NCBI RefSeq assembly: GCF_028649475.1 | Contig: NZ_JAQSIP010000004.1 | Span: 62,001 to 126,000, forward strand | Length of the DNA stretch: 64,000 nt | Direction: 5' to 3' | Source of the DNA: Curvibacter cyanobacteriorum | Lineage (GTDB): Bacteria; Pseudomonadota; Gammaproteobacteria; Burkholderiales; Burkholderiaceae_C | Part shown: positions 52,250-60,772 of the stretch, piece by piece | How the letters are laid out: every line of letters starts with the position of its first letter | How positions within the stretch are numbered: the first letter of the stretch is position 1 | Program-made: the position numbers and the translations under genes | The notes under the pieces: generated by a model | Told to the model about the DNA's origin: nothing | The model's database searches: none | The model's input: only the letters and a program-made list of their open reading frames with translations

Positions 52250-53392
52250 ATGAATAAGTCACATCAAGTTTGTAAGCGTTGCATTATGGATGCATCGGAT
52301 CCTGGCATTTCTTTTGATGCGTCGGGTGTTTGTGATTATTGTAATAATTTTGATTTATTGATTAAGCCGAGCTGGCTGGTTGGACCTGCTGGGCTGCGGC
52401 AATTGGATGTTATGGCGGATGATATTCGCCGTGATGGACGAGGTAAAGATTTTGATTGTATTATTGGGCTTAGTGGCGGTCTTGATAGTTCATATGTCTG
52501 CTATGTGGCGAAGGAAAAGATGGGTTTGCGTCCACTTTTATTTCATGTGGATGCCGGCTGGAATACAGACCAAGCGGTTAGCAACATAGAAAAGCTGGTT
52601 GATGGCTTGGGTTTGGATTTGTATACGGATGTTGTCGATTGGGAATCTATCAAGCGGATGCAGGTTGCGTTCATGCGCTCTGGTATTCCTGATCAAGATC
52701 TTGTGCAGGATGCTGCATTTTTTTCGGGTCTTTATAGATTTGCGCGCAAGTACAAAATAAAGCACATCATGACAGGTTCGAACTTTTCTACAGAATGTTG
52801 TCGTGAGCCGGAGGCTTGGGGTGGCTATCTGGGAATTGATAAAACGTTGTTTGGTGACATTTGGCGAAAGTGTGGGGATGGTTTGCCAAATGAGGATTTT
52901 CCCCTGGTGGATATCTTGGTTTACAAGCTTTGGTATCAAAAGGTGTTGGGTATGAAGGTTCATCACCCGTTGAATTTTGTGCCATTTATAAAAGAAGATG
53001 CTGAAAACGAGCTGGCACGTCGATTTGGTTGGCAGCGTTTTCAGCATAAGCACCACGAATCACGCTTTACTCGATTTTATGAGGATTATTGGTTGCCGCG
53101 CCGGTTCGGTTTTGAAAAGCGGCGTGCTCATTTTTCCAGCTTGATCATGACGGGGCAAATGACGCGTGAGCAAGCAGTTGAGCGTATTTCGCGTCCTGAA
53201 ATGGATGAGCATTTTTTGACCCGAGAGTTTGAGTATGTCGCGCACAAGCTTGGTCTGACTGTGGAAGGCTTGACACATCTTTTTCAAATGCCCAAGAGAA
53301 CCTACCGTGACTATAAAAACAAGCGTGATCTGATTGGCCTTGGGTCAAATGTCATGCGCAAGATCGGACTGGAGAAGAGGTATTTTAGATGA
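52250..53392 (+). CDS. wbuX: LPS sugar amidotransferase, WbuX/LfnA/WbpG-type
   Basis: 380 residues. Zn-type cysteines C-x-x-C at 8-11 and 28-31, then the PP-loop S-G-G-L-D-S at 75-80 that adenylates the acetamido carbonyl. This is the N-acetyl-sugar amidotransferase family of WbpG (P. aeruginosa), LfnA (O12) and WbuX (E. coli O145). Working with HisH- and HisF-like proteins, it turns acetamido to acetamidino. Placement next to wbuY-wbuZ-fnlABC matches the L-FucNAm arrangement of O145. It is preceded by a 55-bp AT-rich gap and overlaps wbuY by ATGA. Confidence 0.88.
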   Translation: MNKSHQVCKRCIMDASDPGISFDASGVCDYCNNFDLLIKPSWLVGPAGLRQLDVMADDIRRDGRGKDFDCIIGLSGGLDSSYVCYVAKEKMGLRPLLFHVDAGWNTDQAVSNIEKLVDGLGLDLYTDVVDWESIKRMQVAFMRSGIPDQDLVQDAAFFSGLYRFARKYKIKHIMTGSNFSTECCREPEAWGGYLGIDKTLFGDIWRKCGDGLPNEDFPLVDILVYKLWYQKVLGMKVHHPLNFVPFIKEDAENELARRFGWQRFQHKHHESRFTRFYEDYWLPRRFGFEKRRAHFSSLIMTGQMTREQAVERISRPEMDEHFLTREFEYVAHKLGLTVEGLTHLFQMPKRTYRDYKNKRDLIGLGSNVMRKIGLEKRYFR

Positions 53393-54006
53393 TCTGTATC
53401 GTTGACTACGGTGTTGGTAACGTCCAGGCCTTTTTGAATCTTTTCAAGCGCTTAGGCGTTGATGCGCGTCGAGCTTGCACTGCTGATCAGTTATCGGGTG
53501 CGGAACGCTTGGTTTTGCCGGGGGTGGGTCATTTTGACCGCGCCATGCTGCGGTTGAATGAGTCGGGTTTGCGCCCTAAACTTGATGAATTGGTGTTGGG
53601 CGCTCAAGTCCCCGTTATTGGTGTTTGTGTCGGTATGCAAATGCTGGCCTGCCAATCTGAAGAGGGGAACATGCCAGGTTTGGGTTGGGTGCCGGGGTGT
53701 GTCAAGGCGTTTGCCAATCATCCGCTCACCGCTCAGATGCCAATGCCGCACATGGGGTGGAATGATTTGCAATCGAAGTCGACGAGCAAGTTATTCTCAC
53801 GGGGATTTGAGGGCGGCGCGCAGTTCTATTTTTTGCACTCTTATTATTATGATGCTGAGGATAAGAGCGACGTGGCTGCGACAGCTCAATATGGTATAGA
53901 TTTTGATGCGGCTGTGTCTCGTGGCAATATTCATGGTGTTCAGTGTCACCCGGAAAAGAGTCATCATTGGGGTGAGCAGCTTCTTAAAAATTTTGTCGAG
54001 TTGTAG
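53389..54006 (+). CDS. wbuY: HisH-like glutaminase subunit, WbuY
   Basis: 205 residues. Class I glutaminase: nucleophile Cys80 in G-V-C-V-G-M-Q-M-L, and the triad His/Glu in Q-C-H-P-E-K. It is a second-copy HisH of the kind that supplies ammonia to LPS amidotransferases, and not the histidine pathway enzyme, since no his genes are nearby. Its ATG overlaps the wbuX stop; wbuZ starts 4 bp further. Confidence 0.9.
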   Translation: MICIVDYGVGNVQAFLNLFKRLGVDARRACTADQLSGAERLVLPGVGHFDRAMLRLNESGLRPKLDELVLGAQVPVIGVCVGMQMLACQSEEGNMPGLGWVPGCVKAFANHPLTAQMPMPHMGWNDLQSKSTSKLFSRGFEGGAQFYFLHSYYYDAEDKSDVAATAQYGIDFDAAVSRGNIHGVQCHPEKSHHWGEQLLKNFVEL

Positions 54007-54009
54007 AAC

Positions 54010-54816
54010 ATGCTGAGACCAAGAATCATTCCTTGTTTACTCCTCCACAAGGGTGGGCTTTTTAAGACACGTTTATTTAAGGAGCCAAAGTATGTGGGGG
54101 ACCCCATCAATGCAGTACGCATCTTTAATGAGAAAGAGGCTGATGAGTTGATGGTGTTGGATATCGATGCAACACGAAATGGAGCCTCCCCCGACTTCGC
54201 CTTGATTACAAAACTGGCTGCCGAATGTCGGATGCCATTGTGCTATGGCGGCGGCGTGACCACTGCCGAGCAAGCCGCGCGTTTGGTGGATATGGGTGTT
54301 GAGAAGGTCGCCTTAAGTGCTGCAGCCATTGCCCGTCCAGAGGTGCTGACTGAAATGGCTGCTGCTGTTGGCCGGCAGTCAGTTGTGGCGGTCTTGGATG
54401 TGCGAAAACGGAGTGGTTTTTTTAGCAGAGGTTATGAAGTTTGCACCCATAACGCGACGATCGCTCACAAACTAGAGCCAGTGGTCTTGGCGAAGCAATT
54501 ACAAGATGCTGGCGCAGGGGAAATTGTCATCAATTCCATTGACTGTGACGGCATGATGCAGGGTTATGATTTGGATTTGGCATCGGAGGTCAAGCGTGTA
54601 TTGAATGTGCCTCTTACAATTTTAGGCGGAGCTGGTACTTTGGATGACATGAATGATTTGGTCCGGCGGCTTGGTGTGGTCGGGGCCGCTGCTGGTAGTT
54701 TGTTTGTCTTTAAAGGCAAGTATCGTGCTGTTTTGATTAACTACCCTGCGCCTGAGAAGAAGATCCAGATGTGCCGCGATGCTCTTCAAATTGAAATAAG
54801 GGGAAGTCATGTTTAA
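54010..54816 (+). CDS. wbuZ: HisF-like cyclase/ammonia-channel subunit, WbuZ
   Basis: 268 residues. TIM-barrel: R-P-R-I-I-P-C-L-L at the start, C-Y-G-G-G-V-T-T in the second barrel quarter, S-I-D-C-D-G-M-M-Q-G, then G-G-A-G-T-L. It matches HisF proteins that act with WbpG/WbuX and HisH-like partners to deliver ammonia. It overlaps fnlA by 8 bp. Confidence 0.9.
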   Translation: MLRPRIIPCLLLHKGGLFKTRLFKEPKYVGDPINAVRIFNEKEADELMVLDIDATRNGASPDFALITKLAAECRMPLCYGGGVTTAEQAARLVDMGVEKVALSAAAIARPEVLTEMAAAVGRQSVVAVLDVRKRSGFFSRGYEVCTHNATIAHKLEPVVLAKQLQDAGAGEIVINSIDCDGMMQGYDLDLASEVKRVLNVPLTILGGAGTLDDMNDLVRRLGVVGAAAGSLFVFKGKYRAVLINYPAPEKKIQMCRDALQIEIRGSHV

Positions 54817-55855
54817 AAATAAAAAACTCTTGATTACGGGGGGTACTGGATCATTTGGTAATGCTGTGTTGAATGGACTCTTGAGTTCTGATGTGACTGA
54901 AATTCGTGTTTTCAGTCGTGACGAAAAGAAGCAAGATGACATGCGTAAGCGTTACAACAGTTCCAAGCTTCAGTTTTATATTGGGGATGTTCGCGATCCG
55001 CGCTCGGTTGCGGCTGCCATGCGCGGAGTGGACTATGTGTTTCATGCCGCCGCGCTAAAACAGGTGCCGAGTTGTGAGTTCCACCCGATGGAAGCGGTTC
55101 GCACCAATGTCCTGGGAACTGAGAATGTGTTGGCCGAGGCTGTGGCTGCTGGTGTGAAGCGCGTGGTTTGCCTAAGTACAGACAAGGCGGTGTACCCTAT
55201 CAACGCGATGGGTATCAGCAAAGCCATGATGGAAAAGGTCATGGTGGCCGCTAGTCGGAACCTAGAAGGCTCCGCTACAACGATTTGCGGTACACGTTAT
55301 GGCAATGTCATGGCCAGTCGGGGTTCGGTCATTCCACTGTTCATTGAGCAAGTCAGGGCTGGTAAGCCGATCACCATCACTGATCCGTTCATGACTCGCT
55401 TCATGATGACATTACCTGACGCAGTTGATTTGGTACTGTACGCATTTCAACATGGTAACAATGGCGATATTTTTGTGCAAAAGGCCCCTGCTGCAACCGT
55501 GGAAACCTTGGCCAAAGCCATGTTGGAACTGATGGGGCAGCCCAAGCACCCCATCCACATCATCGGTACCCGCCATGGTGAAAAGTTATACGAAGCTTTG
55601 CTGGCGCGCGAGGAAATGGCTTGCGCTCAAGACATGGGCGACTATTACCGGGTGCCACCTGATGGGCGCGATCTGAATTACGCCAAGTTTGTAGAACAAG
55701 GTGACCAAAAACTCACCCAGACCGCTCACGGGGAGGACTACAACAGCCACAATACCCGCAGACTGGACGTAGAAGGCATGAAGCAATTGCTGCTGAAGTT
55801 GCCCCTCATGCGACGCATTGCCGCTGGCGAGTACGCTACGACTGAGGACTATTGA
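54809..55855 (+). CDS. fnlA: UDP-GlcNAc 4,6-dehydratase/5-epimerase, FnlA/WbjB
   Basis: 348 residues. SDR with T-G-G-T-G-S-F-G-N-A-V at the start, D-K-A-V-Y-P-I-N-A-M-G-I-S-K in the active site where Met replaces the usual Tyr, as known for FnlA/WbjB/CapE. L-F-I-E-Q-V-R-A-G-K-P-I-T-I-T-D-P-F-M-T-R follows. It starts the UDP-L-FucNAc pathway. It overlaps wbuZ and is followed 3 bp later by fnlB. Confidence 0.94.
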   Translation: MFKNKKLLITGGTGSFGNAVLNGLLSSDVTEIRVFSRDEKKQDDMRKRYNSSKLQFYIGDVRDPRSVAAAMRGVDYVFHAAALKQVPSCEFHPMEAVRTNVLGTENVLAEAVAAGVKRVVCLSTDKAVYPINAMGISKAMMEKVMVAASRNLEGSATTICGTRYGNVMASRGSVIPLFIEQVRAGKPITITDPFMTRFMMTLPDAVDLVLYAFQHGNNGDIFVQKAPAATVETLAKAMLELMGQPKHPIHIIGTRHGEKLYEALLAREEMACAQDMGDYYRVPPDGRDLNYAKFVEQGDQKLTQTAHGEDYNSHNTRRLDVEGMKQLLLKLPLMRRIAAGEYATTEDY

Positions 55856-55858
55856 ACA

Positions 55859-56989
55859 ATGGCCAACGTTCTCATTACCGGAGCAGACGGTTTTATAGGT
55901 AGCAATCTGCGATTGCATCTCTCCGACCGCAAGGTAGACAAGGTGATGTGCTTCACCCGTCAGCACCGAGTGGATCAATTATTTGAAATGTTACAGGGGA
56001 TAGATTTCATATATCACCTGGCAGGCATCAACCGCCCGCTCCATCCAATGGAGTTTGTCACTGGGAATGTCGATTTCACCTTGGCTCTCTGTCAGGCTGT
56101 GGTGGCCGTGGCAAAAGCCACAGGAAAGTTGGTGCCAGTCGTATACGCCTCATCCGTACAGGCGGCGCTTGACAATCCCTACGGTCAAAGCAAACGCACG
56201 GCTGAACAGGCACTTTTTGCCCTGCAAGCCCAACATGGGGTGCCGGTTCATGTGTGCAGGCTACCCAATGTGTTTGGGAAGTGGGCTCGGCCCAACTACA
56301 ACTCGGTGGTGGCCACCTTTTGCCATAACGTGGCGCGGGGAATGCCAATCAAGATTGACAATGCGTCCTCGCCAGTCAGCTTGGTGCATGTGGACGATGT
56401 ATGCGAGCGCTTTCTGCAACTTCTGGATGGCGCACAGCCTGCACTCTGTCCGCTGGGTTTTGAGCAAGTTGGGCCTGTGTACACGAGCACGGTAGGTGAT
56501 TTAGCCTGCACCATTGAAGGATTTGCTGCCAGCCGCCAAACCCTGCTGACTGATCGTGTTGGCACTGGCCTGATTCGAGCGCTGTACAGTACCTACGTCA
56601 GCTACTTACCAGTTGAATCGTTTGCCTACAGCGTGCCTCAGCATGTCGATCCACGTGGTGTGTTTGTGGAGATGCTTAAAACGCCTGACTGTGGGCAGTT
56701 CAGCTACTTCACGGCGCATCCTGGTGTCACGCGTGGGGGGCACTATCACCACAGTAAAACCGAGAAGTTCTTGGTCATCAAAGGCGAGGCATTGTTCAAG
56801 TTCAGACACATGTGTTCGGGTGAAGCGTATCAGTTGCGCACCAGTGGCGCGAAGCCCACCGTGGTCGAAACCGTACCTGGCTGGACGCACGATATCACCA
56901 ACATCGGGCAAGATGAAATGGTGGTTATGTTGTGGGCCAATGAGGTTTTTGACCGAACACGGCCCGATACCTTCGCCTGTCCTTTGTGA
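55859..56989 (+). CDS. fnlB: UDP-sugar reductase with cupin domain, FnlB/WbjC/CapF
   Basis: 376 residues. N-terminal SDR (I-T-G-A-D-G-F-I-G-S-N-L; Y-G-Q-S-K active site) fused from about 255 to a cupin domain with G-G-H-Y-H-H-S-K-T-E-K-F. This two-domain build is CapF/FnlB/WbjC, which epimerises C3 and reduces C4 to give UDP-6-deoxy-L-talose-NAc. It is the middle step of UDP-L-FucNAc synthesis. Confidence 0.94.
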   Translation: MANVLITGADGFIGSNLRLHLSDRKVDKVMCFTRQHRVDQLFEMLQGIDFIYHLAGINRPLHPMEFVTGNVDFTLALCQAVVAVAKATGKLVPVVYASSVQAALDNPYGQSKRTAEQALFALQAQHGVPVHVCRLPNVFGKWARPNYNSVVATFCHNVARGMPIKIDNASSPVSLVHVDDVCERFLQLLDGAQPALCPLGFEQVGPVYTSTVGDLACTIEGFAASRQTLLTDRVGTGLIRALYSTYVSYLPVESFAYSVPQHVDPRGVFVEMLKTPDCGQFSYFTAHPGVTRGGHYHHSKTEKFLVIKGEALFKFRHMCSGEAYQLRTSGAKPTVVETVPGWTHDITNIGQDEMVVMLWANEVFDRTRPDTFACPL

Positions 56990-57349
56990 TGCCGATCCAC
57001 CCAGGGGGGGCAATGGGGGTGCCGCCAGGTCGATGGGGCAATGTGTGACTTTCAAGCACGCGATTCCTGGCCAATGCGCTTGCCGATAAAGGGACAATTC
57101 TTTTGGGTATCAAGCCTGAAGCACCCACGCCGACGACCTTCATCGCCTTGGAAGCTTTGGACTGATTGATGAGTTCGAAGATTACTATTTAGTAGGCGGC
57201 AATTCAATCGAAAAAAGCGCTTGCGTGTGGGGGTTAGGTGATGGAATTGATTGCTGAGGATTGATTGTTCCTCATGCGTTTGTCTGAACTATTCTCTGCC
57301 GATGGGTGAGTTCGGTAAATAAATTATTTCTTGCGTTATTTTGGATGCC
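56990..57349. other. Gene-poor gap between fnlB and fnlC with a possible gene remnant
   Basis: About 360 bp. A short frame ending in a stop at 57162-57164 translates to about 38 residues with normal codon look (L-A-N-A-L-A-D-K-G-T-I-L-L-G-I-K then P-E-A-P-T-P-T-T-F), perhaps the 3' end of a lost gene; family unknown. The rest is AT-rich with no frame. E. coli and Pseudomonas fnlB and fnlC are adjacent, so this gap is extra. Confidence 0.45.
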
Positions 57350-58492
57350 ATGAAAAAACTCAAAATCATGTCCGTTGTGGGTACTCGCCCTGAAATCATT
57401 CGCTTGTCCCGCGTGTTGGTAAGGCTTGATGAGTTTTGTGACCACGTCCTGGTGCATACTGGCCAGAATTATGATTATGAGTTGAATCAGGTTTTTTTTG
57501 ATGATCTGGGGCTGCGCAAGCCCGACTATTTTTTAAATGCTGCTGTCGGCAGCGCTGCTGAAACCATTGGAAACATCATTGCCAAAATGGATGCAGTTCT
57601 ATTGAATGAGCAGCCTGAAGCTCTATTGGTGCTTGGTGACACGAACAGTTGCCTGAGCGTGATTCCTGCCAAACGGCGCAAAGTGCCCATCTTTCACATG
57701 GAGGCTGGCAACCGCTGCTTTGACATGCGAGTGCCTGAAGAAATCAATCGCCGTATTGTTGATCACACTGCAGATATCAATCTAACTTACAGCACAATTG
57801 CGCGTGACTATTTGCTGCGTGAGGGTTTACCACCCGATCAAGTTATTAAAACTGGCAGTCCCATGTTTGAGGTGCTGACGCACTATCGCCCTCAAATTGA
57901 TGCGTCGAATGTGCTGCAGCGCCTGGGGTTGGTCGATCAAGCTTATTTTTTGGTGAGTGCCCACCGCGAAGAAAACATCGAGAGCGAGAAAAATTTTGCA
58001 AAGCTCGTGAACGTGCTGAATGCGGTGGCCGTCGACCATGGGCTGCCTGTCATTGTCAGTACCCATCCTCGTACTCAAAAGCGCATCGATGCTTCAGGTG
58101 CTGTATTTGATCCCATGGTGCGACTGATCAAGCCGCTGGGTTTTCACGACTACAACCATTTGCAATTGCACGCCAGAGTTGTGCTGTCTGACAGCGGTAC
58201 CATCAATGAAGAGGCTAGTATTCTTAACTTCCCAGCATTGAACCTGCGCGAGGCTCACGAGCGCCCGGAGGGCATGGAGGAGGCTGTCGCAATGATGGTG
58301 GGATTGGAGGCCAACCGAGTGAGTCAAGGACTCGCGATTTTAGCCACTCAGCCACGCAGCAGCAACCGCAGCGTCCCCCACGGCGTTCGACTCGTGGCCG
58401 ACTACAGCATGCCGAATGTGAGTGACAAAGTACTTCGCATTGTGCACAGCTACACCGACTATGTGAACCGGGTCGTTTGGAAGAAATACTGA
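57350..58492 (+). CDS. fnlC: UDP-sugar 2-epimerase, FnlC/WbjD/CapG
   Basis: 380 residues. Non-hydrolysing epimerase motifs: V-G-T-R-P-E-I-I-R-L, H-T-G-Q-N-Y-D-Y-E-L, L-V-L-G-D-T-N-S, H-M-E-A-G-N-R, and later S-D-S-G-T-I-N-E-E. With fnlA and fnlB it finishes UDP-L-FucNAc. Start set at the ATG at 57350; a TTG three codons upstream is possible. Ribosome site is poor. Confidence 0.93.
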   Translation: MKKLKIMSVVGTRPEIIRLSRVLVRLDEFCDHVLVHTGQNYDYELNQVFFDDLGLRKPDYFLNAAVGSAAETIGNIIAKMDAVLLNEQPEALLVLGDTNSCLSVIPAKRRKVPIFHMEAGNRCFDMRVPEEINRRIVDHTADINLTYSTIARDYLLREGLPPDQVIKTGSPMFEVLTHYRPQIDASNVLQRLGLVDQAYFLVSAHREENIESEKNFAKLVNVLNAVAVDHGLPVIVSTHPRTQKRIDASGAVFDPMVRLIKPLGFHDYNHLQLHARVVLSDSGTINEEASILNFPALNLREAHERPEGMEEAVAMMVGLEANRVSQGLAILATQPRSSNRSVPHGVRLVADYSMPNVSDKVLRIVHSYTDYVNRVVWKKY

Positions 58493-58499
58493 GGCTACC

Positions 58500-59735
58500 T
58501 TGCACATTCTTGTCGTCAGCCAGTATTTCTGGCCAGAGAACTTCCGGGTCAACGACTTAGTTAAGGAGTGGGGCGCGCGCGGTCATGTCGTGACAGTACT
58601 CACTGGTTTACCCAATTACCCCTTAGGTAAAGTGTACGACAGCTATCGGAGTAATCCACAGGCGTATCGTTATTACGAAGGCGCTAGAGTGATTCGTGTG
58701 CCCATGTTGCCTCGCGGCTCGGGCGGTCTGCGCCTCATATTGAATTATTTGAGCTTTGTCGTTGGTGGCTGTTTGTGGGGACCGGTGCGCTTGAGAGGCG
58801 TCCAGCCTGACGTGATTTTTGTTTTTGAACCTTCCCCTGTAACGGTTGGGTTGCCTGCAGTATGGTTGGGCCAGCGTAAGAAGGTGCCGGTGGTTTTTTG
58901 GGCGCTCGATCTTTGGCCTGAGACATTATCTGCTATTGGTGTAGTGCGCTCGAAGCTTGTGCTGGGTTGGGTCGCTCACATGGTGCGTTATATTTACAAG
59001 CGTTGTGAGTTGGTACTAGGCCAATCGCGAGGTTTTATGACCAGCCTTGCCAAGTATTGTGACAATAAAGACAAGATTCGTTATTTTCCCAGTTGGTCGG
59101 AGGACGTGTTCATCGAAGGCAATGTGCAGCCAGCTCCAGAAGTTCCCAGGATGCCAGGTACCTTCAGCGTCCTGTTTGCTGGCAATATTGGTGAAGCGCA
59201 AGACATGCCTGCTGTACTGGATGCGGTCGAGCGTTTGAAAGAAAATCTTGCCATTCGGTGGATCATCGTGGGCGATGGTCGCAAGACGGAATGGCTGCAA
59301 ACCGAAGTGTTTAAGCGAGGTCTGCAGGACAGGGTGGTGCTAGCAGGGCGGTTCCCTGTGGAGCGCATGCCGTCCTTTTACGCCCACGCCGATGCGTTGC
59401 TGGTGTCATTGAAGCGAGATCCTGTGTTCAGCATGACCATTCCGGGCAAGGTGCAGTCTTATCTGATGGCTGGAATTCCGTTACTGGGCATGCTGGATGG
59501 TGAAGGCGCTGCTGTGATCCGCGACGCTGATGCCGGTTTGACGTGTGATGCAGGCGATGGCGAAGGCTTGGCCAATGCGGTCCTGGCCCTGGCGGCCATG
59601 CCGGTCGAGGTGCGGCAGCGGTTGGGGCTCAATGGTCGGCACTATGCCCAACAAGAGTTTGGGCGTGCCCAACTGATGGACCGACTGGAGGGGATGTTGG
59701 CCGAAGCCGTCGCCCTTCGTAAAGCCAACGCTTGA
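58500..59735 (+). CDS. wbuB: Glycosyltransferase family 4, WbuB-like
   Basis: 411 residues from a TTG start. GT4 pattern: S-Q-Y-F-W-P-E-N-F-R at the N-terminus, L-P-N-Y-P-L-G-K, and in the C-terminal half L-F-A-G-N-I-G, V-G-D-G-R and K-V-Q-S-Y-L-M-A-G-I-P. It is the transferase that in E. coli O26/O145 and P. aeruginosa O11 clusters follows fnlC and transfers L-FucNAc (or its acetamidino form). It starts 7 bp after the fnlC stop. Confidence 0.88.
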   Translation: MHILVVSQYFWPENFRVNDLVKEWGARGHVVTVLTGLPNYPLGKVYDSYRSNPQAYRYYEGARVIRVPMLPRGSGGLRLILNYLSFVVGGCLWGPVRLRGVQPDVIFVFEPSPVTVGLPAVWLGQRKKVPVVFWALDLWPETLSAIGVVRSKLVLGWVAHMVRYIYKRCELVLGQSRGFMTSLAKYCDNKDKIRYFPSWSEDVFIEGNVQPAPEVPRMPGTFSVLFAGNIGEAQDMPAVLDAVERLKENLAIRWIIVGDGRKTEWLQTEVFKRGLQDRVVLAGRFPVERMPSFYAHADALLVSLKRDPVFSMTIPGKVQSYLMAGIPLLGMLDGEGAAVIRDADAGLTCDAGDGEGLANAVLALAAMPVEVRQRLGLNGRHYAQQEFGRAQLMDRLEGMLAEAVALRKANA

Positions 59736-59747
59736 AAGAAAACGACG

Positions 59748-60698
59748 ATGATTTTGGTGACAGGGGCAACCGGTTTTGTGGGCAGCGCGCTGGTCAAACG
59801 GCTTGTGATTGAAAGCGCTTTTGGCGGGGTGGTCGCTGTCTCACGGCGCTTGGATGTCTCATGGCCAGAGGGTGTGAAGCGGGTGCAAGTAAGTGACTTG
59901 CTGCCTACAACCGACTGGTCCGTGGCGCTGCGTCAAGTAGATGCCGTTGTGCATTGCGCAGCGCGGGTCCATGTGATGCAGGACAGCGCCAGCGATCCGC
60001 TGCAAGCCTACCGGCATGTGAACGTAGAAGGCACACTCCATTTGGCAAGGCAGGCTGCGGCTGCGGGAGTGAATCGGTTTGTGTTTGTCAGTTCCATCAA
60101 GGTCAATGGCGAGTCCACGCTGCCAGGCGTTCCATTCACGGCAAATGACGAGCCTGCTCCGCTTGATCCGTACGGTGTGTCCAAGATGGAAGCTGAGCAG
60201 GGGTTGCAAGATATTTCAGCCCAAACGGGTATGGAGGTCGTCATTGTTCGTCCACCCTTGGTGTATGGCCCAGGGGTCAAGGCCAATTTCGCGGCCATGA
60301 TGCGCTGGGTTGCCAGGGGCGTGCCCTTGCCGCTGGGGGCCATTCACAATGCTCGCAGCATGGTCGCTTTGGATAACTTGGTCGATTTGCTCGTGAGGTG
60401 TTTGTCCCACCCTGCGGCGGCAGGACAAACCTTTTTGGTGTCAGACGGCCAAGACGTGTCCACCACCTCGCTTCTTCGTCGCACAGCCCAAGCGATGGGT
60501 AAACAGGCTTTGTTGCTACCGGTGCCCGCGGGTGTGTTGCAATTGGTGGCCGCTTTGTTGGGTAAGCGGGATGTCGCCCAGCGCCTGTGTGGCTCGTTGC
60601 AGGCTGACATTAGCAAGACGCGCCAGTTGTTGGGTTGGTCGCCGCCGCTGACCTTAGACCAGGGCCTTAGGAAAGCTGTAGAGGGAATGACGCTGTGA
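59748..60698 (+). CDS. NAD-dependent epimerase/reductase, WbpV-like
   Basis: 316 residues. SDR motifs V-T-G-A-T-G-F-V-G-S-A-L, H-C-A-A-R-V-H-V-M, V-S-S-I-K-V-N-G-E and Y-G-V-S-K-M-E-A-E. This short group (WbpV, WreQ-like) commonly makes UDP-QuiNAc by reducing UDP-4-keto-6-deoxy-GlcNAc and is normally followed by the gene for the sugar-phosphate (priming) transferase. The 4,6-dehydratase (WbpM type) it would need is not in the window. Its stop overlaps a following ATG. Confidence 0.82.
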   Translation: MILVTGATGFVGSALVKRLVIESAFGGVVAVSRRLDVSWPEGVKRVQVSDLLPTTDWSVALRQVDAVVHCAARVHVMQDSASDPLQAYRHVNVEGTLHLARQAAAAGVNRFVFVSSIKVNGESTLPGVPFTANDEPAPLDPYGVSKMEAEQGLQDISAQTGMEVVIVRPPLVYGPGVKANFAAMMRWVARGVPLPLGAIHNARSMVALDNLVDLLVRCLSHPAAAGQTFLVSDGQDVSTTSLLRRTAQAMGKQALLLPVPAGVLQLVAALLGKRDVAQRLCGSLQADISKTRQLLGWSPPLTLDQGLRKAVEGMTL

Positions 60699-60772
60699 TG
60701 CGCATGTTCGACGGGTTGCTGGTGTATTCCTGCGTGGGGCTGGACGCCTACCAGCCCACGGTCAAGCTCTGA
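60698..60772 (+). pseudogene. Truncated next island gene fused to repeat
   Basis: An ATG overlapping the WbpV-like stop opens M-R-M-F-D-G-L-L-V-Y-S, then at 60732 the frame runs into the 74-bp repeat and continues in frame through the copied YhgE tail to its stop: 24 codons in all. N-termini like this (basic, then F-D-x-L-L and hydrophobics) are seen in bactoprenol-linked sugar-1-phosphate transferases, and that gene family is expected after a WbpV-like gene. Eleven residues cannot prove a family. Confidence 0.55.

Noticed and set aside
53389-54816. HisH/HisF as histidine biosynthesis genes
   Set aside because: No other his genes nearby, and their position beside a WbuX-type amidotransferase and fnlABC marks them as LPS acetamidino partners.
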